A DNA stretch of 64,000 bases from Acanthacorydalis orientalis (lineage: Eukaryota; Arthropoda; Insecta; Megaloptera; Corydalidae). Positions 53,925 to 64,000 of this stretch are shown piece by piece (position 1 is the first letter of the stretch; each line of letters begins with the position of its first letter). The notes beneath the pieces are model-generated. The model worked only from the letters and a program-made list of their open reading frames with translations. It did not search any database and had not been told where the DNA came from. The position numbers and the translations under genes are program-made. Location: assembly GCA_034766995.1 (NCBI GenBank), contig CM068319.1, forward strand, positions 20,060,922 through 20,124,921, read 5' to 3'.

Positions 53925-54220
53925 TATTCATGTGGGTATTTATATTTATTTATTGCACAATACGTTTAATACAAAACTGACAAGTAATTTATTTGGCTGT
54001 AGTAATATATAATAAAATAATATACGATAAAGATTTATTTCCGTGATTTATTATCTGAAATTAATAAACTTACAACTAACAATGAAACTAAATCATTAAA
54101 TCATAATAATATTTAATTAATTGAGAATTAAAAGTGACATTGAAGATTTAAGATAAAATTCGTAATATTTACTGAATCATTTTTATAATGAATATATATT
54201 TTTTGCATTCAATAATCTTG

Positions 54221-54246
<26 letters not shown>

Positions 54247-54251
<5 letters not shown>

Positions 54252-54370
54252 AAATGCTTTCAGCTCGATACGTCTGTCATCTGAGCTCAGAACGCTTGCC
54301 ATTTATACATTGTAATTTAGGTGAAAGGTTGAAATATTTTTGATGAAAGTTTGTTTATTAAAGTTGTAGG

Positions 54371-54376
<6 letters not shown>
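54247..54376 (-). other. TA-flanked island, probable short repeat insertion
   Basis: Between two (TA)n tracts (54220-54246 and 54377-54408) lies 130 bp that is GC-richer toward its left. On the minus strand it reads MASVLSSDDRRIELKAFHSI and then runs straight into the TA tract. That layout, unique sequence ending abruptly in a simple repeat, is typical of a SINE- or LINE-like 3' end or of a microsatellite-tailed element. No known family is recognised. Confidence 0.4.
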
Positions 54377-54412
<36 letters not shown>

Positions 54413-54558
54413 CTACAATGAAGAAGGCAATACTGACTTAATGCTTTATAATTATATTTTGCTTCTTAAGTGCTTGTCTTGAATGTATCTTTCTACCTCT
54501 GTCTCTATTTTATCCAGTTTATAATATTCAGTGAATAAATACATACACAAAAAACCCC

Positions 54559-54561
<3 letters not shown>

Positions 54562-54614
<53 letters not shown>

Positions 54615-54639
54615 GTACATATAATAGATATACATATAC

Positions 54640-54681
<42 letters not shown>
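54562..54681. repeat. Long interrupted (TA)n array
   Basis: Two uninterrupted blocks of about twenty units around ATATGTACATATAATAGATA. Confidence 0.94.
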
Positions 54682-54683
<2 letters not shown>

Positions 54684-55078
54684 ACACTGATATAAACAAT
54701 ATGGGAACCATTCTCTAATAAGAATTGAAAATATTGCTTAGAAACTTTTGTAACTTTAAAGCTAATAAATAAATCTTCCAATCTAATTTTGTTTATCTTA
54801 TATTAACTTTTGCGTACATGATTGTTCGTTGTTACATTATTTAAATATATTTAATATTAAAAACAATTTAAAATAATTATAGAGATAAACATTTTTTTAC
54901 TTAATTCATATTTAGAAACTTGTGCTATTCAAATCGTGGTTTTGTAGTGTGTAAATTAATTGCAAATTTACAAATAGTCACAGAGGAAAACTGAGAGAAT
55001 ATTAACTAACTAAATGAATATTTATCGTTATGAAATGTCTTTTCTAGTGTACAAAAATAATAACTGGTAAATAAATAC

Positions 55079-55114
55079 GTATATATCACTATAAGTTTTT
55101 ATAGTGATATATAC
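55079..55114. repeat. Perfect 16-bp inverted repeat, GTTT loop
   Basis: GTATATATCACTATAA (55079-55094) is the exact complement of TTATAGTGATATATAC (55099-55114) with a four-base loop. Confidence 0.85.
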
Positions 55115-55347
55115 TTATATATATATATATTCGATATGTTATAAAATATTTATTATACTATATATATATATATATACATACATCTGTATTAATGATAACA
55201 AAAATAATTATTGAATTATATATACACAATTATAATATTTTTATATACTTTCATAAATCACTTCACACCATTGAAAATTTATTATTTTTATTTCCAATAC
55301 TATTTGTTTCAATTATTTATAGAAAGTATTAAAGTGCATAAGTGTAA

Positions 55348-55462
55348 ATATATATATATATATATATATACATACATATATACATTTATATATATATACA
55401 TATATACATTTATATATATACATATATACACATATATACATTTATATATATATATATATATT
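55348..55462. repeat. (TA)n with ACATTTATATATA higher-order units
   Basis: TA blocks interrupted regularly by CATATATACATTTATATATA; at least three near-copies of this longer unit. Confidence 0.92.
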
Positions 55463-55888
55463 TCTTTAACGTAAATCATCAATGTAGATTTTAGAAAATA
55501 TAATTATACTGACGTAAATTTATGGAATATATTATTATTATTTCGAAATACAATTATGCATTATTTTCCAATAAAAATAAAATTTATACATTTGTAAAAA
55601 AATTACTATTTAATTTTTTATTTAAACGGGTAAACTCTTAGTAAGATTTTTTTATTTTTACTTGACAGAACTTGATTTCAAAAAAAAAACTTAACATGTA
55701 ACATATTACTGCGCGTAACATTCAACGAAAACTTTCCTTCAAAACACTTCATTATAGTTTCAAACGTCAAAATTCTTGACAAACTTTGTGTTACAACTGA
55801 TATTAATTCATAACTATGGTAGTAATTGCAAATATTTTTTTCTTTGTTTTATGTCTTAATATACTTTAGTAACAAAGAACTGATATAA

Positions 55889-55935
55889 TTATATATATAT
55901 ATATATATAGCGAGAGAGAGAAAGAGGAAGAGGGA
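55889..55935. repeat. (TA)n-(GA)n compound repeat
   Basis: About ten TA units, GCGAGAGAGAG, then decayed purine run GAGGAAGAGGGAGCAGAAGA. Confidence 0.9.
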
Positions 55936-56198
55936 GCAGAAGAGAGTGTTATAAATTTAATAATTAATTGAAAATATATAAAATAAATATTATTTTATTT
56001 CTAGTTAATAAAAATTTTAGAGAATAGATAAGAACGTCATCAAATGATAAAAAAATCATGTCATATTTTTAATAATACCAATACTAAGAAATGAACTATT
56101 ATAAATTCAAAATTCCTAAAAAATATCTTAATTTGACTTAGTATTAAAAGTCGATTATGATTTTTTTTTAATTTTTAAAAGAAATAATTGCAAATGAT

Positions 56199-56235
<37 letters not shown>

Positions 56236-58024
56236 GTTTTCAATTATGAACTTTAACAATTTCTTTTATAAATTTCAATTAAATTCAAGTTTTTATTATT
56301 TTTTTAAAAAATTTTCTTTATGGACATAAAACAACTTAAATATTTTGAATCTTTACATTTCTTTACTAAATTATTTGCTCAACACGCAAATATTTTAATA
56401 TTTGCTTAATATTCAATTGAAAACTAAGCTCAATTATATAATAAATAGATACATACAGTATTATTTTTAAATAACTTTAGTAGGAAACGAAAATTGTTTC
56501 AAAAATTAATTATTCTCATAAAAATGACAAGTCGTTCTTAAAATAACTAACTCATACAATGAAGGTCTACTACAAGTCATATTTTACAGTGAAACTATAA
56601 TAAGGTACATATATTAATTATTAACTACATTATGTTGACAACAAAACTTATAGTCCTATGAAACCAAGCACCTTTTCACGTTTAATCACATTTTAATAAC
56701 AATTCTTCGAGCATAATTACGGATTTGATATTTTATTCAAACTATATGGACTCACACGCACTTTTATAGTTCATTAACTATATTTCACATATTTGATTAT
56801 GAATCAAGGTATTTATTGTTTATATCAGTAGTTTATGCATTTATGTTGTATTCTTCAAAATATTTAGAAAATGTTTTCGTATCAATATTTAAATATAAAT
56901 ATGAAACAAGTACGTTTTATTAATGGAAACACTTTTCAAGAAAAAACAATTATCGGAAAGAAATATTGGAATTCCTAACTTAAAGATACCGTTTTTATTG
57001 CAGTATTTGATTTAGATGTCGAATCCAAATTTATATGATAGAAACTTTAAGCAACAATTCCCTTATTAAAATATTTAGAAGGATGAAAAGAAAACTATTT
57101 GTCCGGATGATCATTACATTGTTTTTAAAGTAGCAGTATGTAAAGAACAGACAAGAAAAGAAATCAATGTAGCGTTTCTCTTGGTGTCATTATGAATATT
57201 CTAATAATTTTTTTATTACTTTTTTCAGAATCATTATATACGTGGTTTTACTATATACGTGGCCTAAAATAGTTGTTTCGAAGACTTTCTTTAAGTCAAA
57301 TATATTGAAACTAATTTGACATAAAAAGATAAATTTAATCTCATCAAAGAATATCACTTTTGTTAATCGAATTTAATTCATGTTTTGAATAGATTTATCT
57401 ATTTTAACAGCTGTAATTTATTTTTTTACGAAACAGCATTTTTCTTAGTGTTTTTGCTTTGAAACCACTTTATTAAAAACTCCAGTGAACTGTTTCCAGC
57501 CTTATTTCGGCTCTATCGGCTTCATAAATTTTCTCCTAATAGTAATAAACGTTTTAAAACAATTTCTTAATAAAAATATCCTATAACTATACTGTTTTTC
57601 GCAAAGATCGATATATCCTTTTTTAATTTATACAGATTTCATAAGCTTGTTTTTCATAACATTATTCATAGCTATTTTTCTATGTAAATCCCTTGCCAGC
57701 AATCACGTACGAATTTAGTTTTTTCATCATCTGTGTTAAAATTTAGATTCATTTTTAAATTAGTCTGAAATTTAAGAATTTTTTCCACATATTTTAATTA
57801 AAATTAAATATAATTATTTTAATTACATTAAAAAGAATGTAGTATAATGAATATAAATGAGAAAGATATTATTTATATTTGAAAATATTTTACCAACGGA
57901 ATATTGGAGAAAGTCAAGTTAGTCATGATTTTTAACTATTATTTTGTTGAAACAATCATGTACTAACTAGACAGGGATAATCTAGAATTTAATATTGAAC
58001 TAAATTTGTTTTTAATATTAAAAA

Positions 58025-58027
<3 letters not shown>

Positions 58028-58055
<28 letters not shown>
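58028..58055. repeat. (TA)n microsatellite
   Basis: About fourteen units, followed by AAATAAATTTATTT. Confidence 0.9.
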
Positions 58056-58062
<7 letters not shown>

Positions 58063-58547
58063 TTATTTAAAATACATTTAATTTTTTATTCTGCCTGACA
58101 TTAAGCTCCTGACAGTTTATTAAACATACAAGCTCATCAGTTTTGTAGTTTGACTATATCATCATTAGTTCAACCCAAAGTAAATTTATCCATATAGAAA
58201 AAAAAACCTGTAAGAGTATCACATTGAAAAATTATCTCATATAACGTACTTTAAACGGACGATATAATAAAAAAACTTACTCATCATTTTTAGATTATGA
58301 AACGCCATTACATCATACAACGTAAATAGAAAATGAAATGCTGACTGAGCAAATTTATTACATTGATTTTTCTTATGAAATGATTTAACCTGAAAGGTCG
58401 ACTGGAGCAGAATAAAAACTGCATAAATATCGCATTAAAAACACAGTTAATTCATATTATGTACTATGAATAAATGAGATAATACCAACCGTTGTTATCA
58501 TTGTTAGTATAAAGCAGTATCACTGATGTTATGCAAACTTGTAGGAC

Positions 58548-58550
<3 letters not shown>

Positions 58551-58606
<56 letters not shown>
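58551..58606. repeat. (TA)n microsatellite, about 27 units
   Basis: Uninterrupted; immediately to the left of the CpG-rich island. Confidence 0.95.
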
Positions 58607-58608
<2 letters not shown>

Positions 58609-58637
58609 AAAGTTTAGTGATGTTGGGATGATGTGAA

Positions 58638-58645
58638 TGACGTCA
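58638..58645. promoter_or_regulatory. Palindromic CRE (TGACGTCA)
   Basis: A full 8-bp CREB/ATF consensus inside GAATGACGTCATCGCG, on the left shoulder of the CpG-rich island. If the island is a minus-strand first exon, this site lies about 90 bp inside its intron. Confidence 0.45.
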
Positions 58646-58730
58646 TCGCGTACCAAAGTCGCTCTTATATCCAACAGAGAGACTCTGCACAACGGCATTC
58701 ATAGTATCGTAGGTTGGGAACGCTACCCAC

Positions 58731-58900
58731 CTGGCGCCGCCATCGTCGTTTGAACATAGTTACCCGGCGTCTACGCCATCCTCCTTTATTTCATTCTACA
58801 ACATCCGCGATCCATCCACGACACAACTAATATTCTTGTTTTCGTAAAAATTTATCTATATAATTTTCTCTCCGATGCTACACCACCATTCTGCTCTTCC
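58731..58900 (-). CDS. Candidate first exon of a minus-strand gene (start codon next to donor)
   Basis: On the minus strand an ATG at 58743 reads ATGGCGGCGCCAG and is followed at once by a strong donor, GTGGGT (58730-58725). The peptide would be Met-Ala-Ala-Pro with phase 1 at the splice. A second ATG at 58757 reads in another frame, MFKRRWRRQ, ending in phase 0 at the same donor, so the true start is unsettled. The upstream sequence to about 58900 would be the 5' UTR: CpG-bearing and GC-rich against the background. TATATAGATAAA (near 58862) precedes a TTAGTT about 34 bases downstream and could act as TATA box and initiator. No further minus-strand exon was found in the window. The opposite-strand reading has no matching splice signals. 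Confidence 0.42.
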
Positions 58901-59021
58901 CGTCAACATTACAGAGCGCCGTCGTATGTAGTACAATAATTCTTTACCTATTTATTTTGCCTTGGATTTTTACTTTATGGGTTATCATATAATTAGTATT
59001 TGTTTTTATACTTATAAACAT

Positions 59022-59080
59022 ATATATATAGAGAGATAGATAAATATATATATATAAATATCTATATATAGGTGTGTGTG
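59022..59080. repeat. Imperfect TA / GATA repeat
   Basis: TATATATAGAGAGATAGATAAATATATATATAAATATC, then GTGTGTG; decayed compound tract in the usual orientation. Confidence 0.8.
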
Positions 59081-60228
59081 TAAAAATTACATGCATACAG
59101 ATAGAAACAATGGTGTATATGGTTAAAATAGTATTCCAAAAATGTAAATAAAATTTGAATTTCATTTCAGTATAAAAACGATTCACGTTGATAAAAATCT
59201 TGATATCTGCAATAGCTTTTTGAGATATATTAGATTTCTAAAAAGTTTTTTTTTTAATTAAAATAAGGTAGTAAGTGGTGCAAAATCACAAATAAATAAA
59301 CAAATAAGAATATATTATCTTTGAAACACAAGGACTGAGTATTAGAATTTCTATCATACTCAAGTGCTGAGTATAGCAGAAAAATAGTTAAATTTCGAGA
59401 AATATAATTCATTTTCATATAAAAAAAAACGAGATACATAATTTGGAGCTTCTAATTTAGACAGTCTACTGTTGTTCATCTAGTTTTCACGATTTTGATA
59501 AAAAGGCCGACTTATAAATCTCGTCCGCACAACGTATATTGTTCCCGAAATGTATTTGAATATTTTCACATTTTTTTATTGAAAAATATACTGTATCAAT
59601 ATTTTTACTATATTTTTTTGTATCCAAACTCATTTTATATCCATAGCTTATGAATAGTAGTTTTGGTCTAACTTTATTTGAGGTAGAGAATTGTAGGAAT
59701 ACTTCAGAAATAAAGTATACTATTAACCAAACTGTAGAATATTGGACACGAAAGCATAATTTATACATATTTAATTAAGAATATAGTATAAATATGTACA
59801 ATTAGCTCATTAAATATATTTTATAATTTACAGATGCATAAACAGAAATTTTAAAAAATAAACATTATTTATTTTACTAATTCCCACATTATGTGAATAA
59901 GAAAAAGTTCAAATAAATTCCAAAAAATAATTCGCCGTATTGTGTATATTATTTTTTATACTATTCAAATTCAATTAAGCATATTTATCATTTTACTCAA
60001 TTAAGAAAATTCTTAAAAACCAATTACTATCACTTTTTTATTACGAACACATAAACAGTACATAATTATAAATTAGAATTTGAATTTAAGTTCATTTAGA
60101 GAATATATCATTTACAATTAAATTTCCATCCGCAAAAAAATTTTGTTTAATTGAAATTTTTTCAAAGTATTGTTATTTGTTATTCATTACACAAAAATCA
60201 ATTAGAAATGGATTAATACTAAAAACTT

Positions 60229-60361
60229 CATTTATTAAAATAGTATATGATTTATAAATTATTGTCTCTAACTATTTATAACTTATTGATAATTGAAACT
60301 TGAGTTCCCAATAATAATTTCAGTTAAGATTTTTCTATCGTACGGAAAAATACTAGAAATA

Positions 60362-60364
<3 letters not shown>
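60229..60364 (+). repeat. Direct duplication, copy 1 (about 136 bp)
   Basis: Begins CATTTATTAAAATAGTATATG and ends just before AGCATATATA. It aligns over its full length with the segment at 60498-60635, with scattered substitutions (TATCGTACGG versus TACCATACAG near the end). Both copies end in the same GCATATATA junction with a (TA)n tract, so the microsatellite was copied with the unit. Confidence 0.88.
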
Positions 60365-60421
<57 letters not shown>

Positions 60422-60455
60422 GTATATATATATGTATATATATATTTGCATATAT
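60364..60455. repeat. (TA)n with GTATATATAT units
   Basis: About twenty TA units, then four GTATATATAT-type units. Confidence 0.94.
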
Positions 60456-60497
60456 AGCTATCAATACATGATTGGTTAACACTCAAAACATCTTATT

Positions 60498-60653
60498 CAT
60501 TTATCAAAATAGTATATGATTTATAAATTATTGTCTCTCAATATTTATGATATATTGATAATTGAAAGTTGCTTTCCTTAGAATAATTTTAGTTAAGATT
60601 TTTCTACCATACAGAAGAATACAAGGGATAGCATATATATATATATATATATA
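60498..60653 (+). repeat. Direct duplication, copy 2, with its TA tail
   Basis: Begins CATTTATCAAAATAGTATATG and runs in register with copy 1, ending in GCATATATA and a shorter (TA)n tail. The different tail lengths show expansion or contraction after the duplication. Confidence 0.88.
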
Positions 60654-60851
60654 GCTTGATTCAACTTAGGTTTTCACACCAAAAACCCAAAAATTAAAAA
60701 AGTGTTATCCCACATTGAGTATTTTAATCTAATTGTATTTTAGTTTAGAATTGAATGAAAATACTAAATAAAAATATTAAATAGCATGACTATTCTCAAC
60801 CCCTACGCCTCCTTTTAATACTTCCATGTAGAAGTCTAATTTGAATCATTA

Positions 60852-60885
60852 TTATATATATATAGAGAGAGAGAGAGAGAGAAAT
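60852..60885. repeat. (TA)n-(GA)n compound repeat
   Basis: Five TA units then about nine GA units. Confidence 0.9.
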
Positions 60886-61702
60886 AGAGAAATTCAAATT
60901 AATGTTTAATCGAATCAAATGTTTCGAGTTCGAAACTTTGGCAATAATAATTCATATTCTTTAGAGACTACAATTAGTAATAAATAGATATATAATTCAG
61001 TCTATTAGAAACCTCACATAGTTATCACTTGTAACTAATTTAAAACAGCAGTAAATAATATTACCGTTTTCAACAAGTTAACATTCCTCAATAATCAAGT
61101 ATGCCGACCACAACTTCAAACAAGTAATTCATAGATATTAGCAACTGTTTTCTAAATTTTATACTGAAAATTCATAAAATATTTTTTATACTAATCTTTC
61201 ACATGTCGTACATAAATTTGTGCTCCATTTTTTGTGATGTTTGTTTAAATATTAAATTTTGGCTTTTACTTTCATATTATAATTTTATTGAGTGTATTTA
61301 GTTTTATATAAAAAATATTACTTTTAATATGATCTTTCTTCCAGCCGGTCTTAAAAAATTAAATATATATATTAGAATATAAAAACGTCATAGTATTTGA
61401 TTTCTGATCAGTGATGGACATTCTGTTATTATTCAATTCACTTTTTATTAATTTTTAAACTTCTTTACAATCACATTTTCTGTTTTTCTTATTAAATATT
61501 AAAAAATAATACAAACACATTTGTAAATTTAAATACTGACAAACATATTAGTGTTTTTTTGAAAACATAAATGGAATTTTCTATGAGTAGATTTTAAACA
61601 TATAAAGTACTAATTTTTCACTTATATGACTTCAGAAATTATTTTTAATTTTCATTTCATATTATTTCACTATTTTAATACAACTCTATATTTTATGCTA
61701 GT

Positions 61703-61743
61703 GTATATATATATATATATGTATGTATATATATACATATATA
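61703..61743. repeat. (TA)n with GTATGTATA interruption
   Basis: Short imperfect TA tract. Confidence 0.85.
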
Positions 61744-62062
61744 CCTTCTTCACGCTTTTTCGCTCAAACTTCTAAATAAAGGTTCCTTATTTCCCATTTA
61801 AACAATAGAGTGTGATTTTCCTTATATTTGTCATGTATCTTGTGATATCTTCATTTAACTTATTCATTAATTTCTTTTTGAGGTTTTTACTTCTTGGTTC
61901 CTAATCACTATTTTTTACCTTCTTGAATAACTTGTCATTTCCATTTTTGTTGTTTGTTGTTAGTCTTTCATCATGTCTTCTTTTACTTCCATTTCCATTC
62001 TATCCTCCTTATCTCTTTTTATCAAAATTTAAAAACTATCTTTCGGTTCATTTCGTTATTTG

Positions 62063-62065
<3 letters not shown>

Positions 62066-62131
<66 letters not shown>
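62066..62131. repeat. (TA)n microsatellite, about 32 units
   Basis: One of the longest uninterrupted tracts in the window. Confidence 0.95.
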
Positions 62132-62137
<6 letters not shown>

Positions 62138-62329
62138 ATGCGTACATTTATCAATTTAGCAACTGTTAAACAAAAACTCGAGTGAAATAATAAAATAATT
62201 ACACGCAATAAAAACTTTCGAAAATAATGGTACATGAAAAGTTCGTGCAAACTTTCGACGAGATTAATTTTGACTAAAAATGAAAATCGAAAATAAAACT
62301 TCTAGTCAAACTACTGTAACATGTGTACA

Positions 62330-62593
62330 AGCGTTGCGACCATAACCGACCCTCACCGCAACTCTAATATCTCTTGGCACAGTTCCATGACCGTTTCGTG
62401 TGTCTATCCGTGAGTGTGTGGACGACTTGTTTTCATCTTTTTCGTTCTCGTCCTTCCAAATTTAACGTTCGTCCCCACACATACCGTCATACGTCCACTT
62501 TTTTTATTTCAACGTATCTGTTGTTTATCTCGTATACTGTGTATTTTCTTGTGATGTACTGTTCAGCACGGCTGGCTGTTGTATGTGTTTATG

Positions 62594-62652
<59 letters not shown>

Positions 62653-62807
62653 TGTACATAAACACATACATACATACATATATGCTGTATCAGAGAAACT
62701 TTTGGTAAAAGTGTATCGTCCGAATTTCTTTTATTGCTGCCGTTTTCTTACTGCAATCATAAATTTGTCTTTATTTCGATGTCCTTCTCTATCCCATTGT
62801 ATTGCAG
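62330..62807 (+). promoter_or_regulatory. Third CpG-rich start region / 5' UTR exon candidate
   Basis: From about 62330 to 62580 the DNA is CpG-bearing and pyrimidine-rich on the + strand. It continues through a (TA)n tract to ATTGCAG|GTAAAT at 62807/62808, a good donor. The 95-codon frame from 62374 ends in TA repeat and has no domain, so an untranslated first exon is more likely. The same junction also reads as an acceptor, because a pyrimidine-rich run (62771-62800) precedes the CAG; see the recursive-splice finding. Confidence 0.35.
62596..62645. repeat. (TA)n microsatellite
   Basis: About 24 units, then ACATATATGTACATAAACACATACATACATACATA. Confidence 0.94.
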
Positions 62808-64000
62808 GTAAATTTTGCACGCATCTCTTCGTGTTTTACTCTGTAATTTTTTTTGCTGTTCTTACTGAAAAATTATGTTATTTTTTTACGATATATTTCC
62901 TTGTCCTCTCTTATATTTCAATCGTACAACAATGTATCTCATTCGTTCCTTTTTTCTTCTAAAAATAAACAGCCGAGATTTGTTACGAGTCATTACTTCT
63001 TATTTGTTTTCATCTCTCACTTAGTCGTTAATAGTCTTGTTTTGAATATTTTCTTATTCTTAACGAAAATACTAAAGAAATGATATTTTTCTTTTGCTTA
63101 CATTTCTATTTTTGTTAAATATCTCTTAATATCTTAACAATTTTAAATGTTTCAATAAAATTGAATACAGATAATGGAAGATATATTTTAAAGAAATAAA
63201 CGTTCTTATTAAATCATAAATATTGGTTTGTTTTTATAAAAAAATATTTTTCCATTTATTTTAAATGATGGTTTTAAAGCAGGAATGTGTACGGAATACA
63301 TTAAAATATTCCTTTTTTTTATTTATTTTCATTTGTATCGAAAGACAAAATTAAATTATGATTTATAAAACATATTTAACATTGTATTATTCATAAACAA
63401 CACACAAAATATAAAAGTATCATTCGCATTTTTGTTGTATTGTACAATATTGACCTTGTTTCATCCGTCATTAAAATATGAAAATGCAACAAGGTCGTCA
63501 ACGAAACTACAAGGTTTATTTTAGTTGATTAGGTAATCGTTTTTGTTTCTAAAAAAATAAGAAGCATTCATCTAAAACGGTATAAAGTAATTTAAAATTA
63601 TAATTGTTTTTAATGGATTTTTTATCCAAAACATATTATAGCAAAAAAATTACATTTTATCAATTAGTTGCAAAAATATGTCGGTTAGTAAAATAAATTT
63701 CATTCGAATATCTGTTTCCTTTAAAAAATAAAATTAATCACTAACTATGCCACATGTGTTATTTATAAATAAATAAATTTATTATGCAAAAAGTATTTCA
63801 AGTAAGTACTAGAAGTTTACTACACAGTTATATACAGAATTAATGGAACTTAAATAGTGGATTCGTCTTAGAAAATTCAAGATAAGATTTTTGTAAGTTA
63901 ATAATTATTTTAACTCCAATATTTCCTAAAAGTTTGTTGTTTTAAATTTTAAAAGTGTATTAATACACTTCTGAGAATATTTTATGGTTTATGGTACGAT
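62808..64000. other. Non-coding AT-rich tail
   Basis: Starts with GTAAAT after the candidate donor. A T-rich stretch runs to about 63060, followed by ordinary A/T-rich sequence with a few balanced bases around 63440-63540. The frames at 62702-63083 are T-rich artefacts. No gene is visible up to the window end. Confidence 0.55.

Larger units (their letters stand above)
45049..58600. other. Non-coding stretch, intronic or intergenic
   Basis: About 13.5 kb with (TA)n tracts, a duplicated 36-bp segment (48026 and 48176), a CpG-rich island at 48400-49130, a milder patch at 53560-53830, a TA-flanked island at 54247-54376 and a perfect hairpin at 55079-55114. The 49.4-51.1 kb part is plain A/T-rich sequence in which I see nothing. 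Confidence 0.5.
58610..58950. promoter_or_regulatory. CpG-rich promoter island
   Basis: The most GC-rich patch in the window. It includes CCACCTGGCGCCGCCATCGT (58727-58746) with a GCCGCCAT core like the Pho/YY1 motif, a palindromic CRE at 58638, and CGGCGTCTACGCC further right. The sequence fits a promoter region, most simply of the minus-strand first exon described at 58731. Confidence 0.5.
58951..62329. other. Non-coding stretch with local duplication
   Basis: Holds (TA)n tracts, the two-copy duplication at 60229/60498 and short purine compound repeats. Minus-strand frames of 61 to 93 codons at 58944-59768 have no domains, splice context or composition shift and are treated as chance. Confidence 0.5.

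Noticed and set aside
57220..57290. Good acceptor (TTACTTTTTTCAG) followed by a short tandem TATATACGTGG repeat
   Set aside because: No donor and a stop soon after in the most open frame; not supported as an exon.
59487..59768. 93-codon minus-strand frame beginning MYKLCFRV
   Set aside because: AT-rich composition identical to its surroundings, no family resemblance and no splice context; long for chance, but not convincing.
62374..62661. 95-codon frame beginning MAQFHDRF
   Set aside because: It runs into the (TA)n tract and has a Ser/Tyr/Phe-rich composition expected from pyrimidine-rich DNA.
1..64000. Search for tRNA, rRNA, snRNA, CRISPR arrays and prokaryotic genes
   Set aside because: No cloverleaf with a B-box, no conserved rRNA stretch, no spaced direct-repeat array and no ribosome-binding-site/operon structure were seen.

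Overview
The window looks like a gene-poor, intron-scale piece of an AT-rich animal nuclear genome, most likely an arthropod and probably an insect. By eye it is roughly four-fifths A+T (not computed). It carries about eighty long (TA)n microsatellites, so almost every long open reading frame is only a Tyr/Ile repeat read out of (TA)n. Short coding exons have canonical GT/AG splice sites and are separated by kilobases. One CpG-rich start region has an arthropod-style initiator (TCAGTT) with a near-consensus DPE, and there is one decayed mariner element. A hymenopteran would fit, but nothing here proves it. I see no prokaryotic operon, rRNA, tRNA, CRISPR array or viral gene.

Layout. Around 2.5-3.1 kb is a CpG-rich promoter or 5' UTR candidate on the + strand. 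At 8810-9055 is a coding exon with an ATG, and at 13548-13721 a second coding exon. Both are phase 0 and join into one 140-residue N-terminal segment: first basic with a Cys cluster, then Pro/Ser-rich and disordered-looking. I do not recognise the protein. A 34-nt microexon candidate lies at 45015-45048 on the same strand. A second CpG-rich start region lies at 32.58-33.29 kb and a third at 62.3-62.8 kb; each ends in a plausible donor, so they may be alternative 5' exons of the same gene or of a gene continuing beyond the window. At 58.6-58.95 kb a CpG-rich island looks like a first exon on the minus strand, with a start codon a few bases before a strong donor.

The rest is intron or intergenic DNA: (TA)n tracts, often joined to (GA)n or (GT)n; a 483-bp internally deleted mariner at 39.0-39.5 kb; a two-copy duplication at 60.2-60.6 kb; several perfect hairpins; and a few GC-richer islands (4.9, 19.3, 27.1, 29.6, 48.5 and 54.3 kb) that stand out as possible conserved elements or repeat insertions.

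Working model (inference): much of the window is the 5' part of one long-intron, + strand gene with several promoters and a variable N-terminus. The strong strand bias of the compound microsatellites (TA followed by GA or GT on the + strand, hardly ever the reverse) would fit long-term transcription in that direction. No convincing new biological system was found. The most useful leads are the exon chain with its microexon, the minus-strand first exon, the possible recursive splice site at 62807/62808, and the TA-flanked islands.
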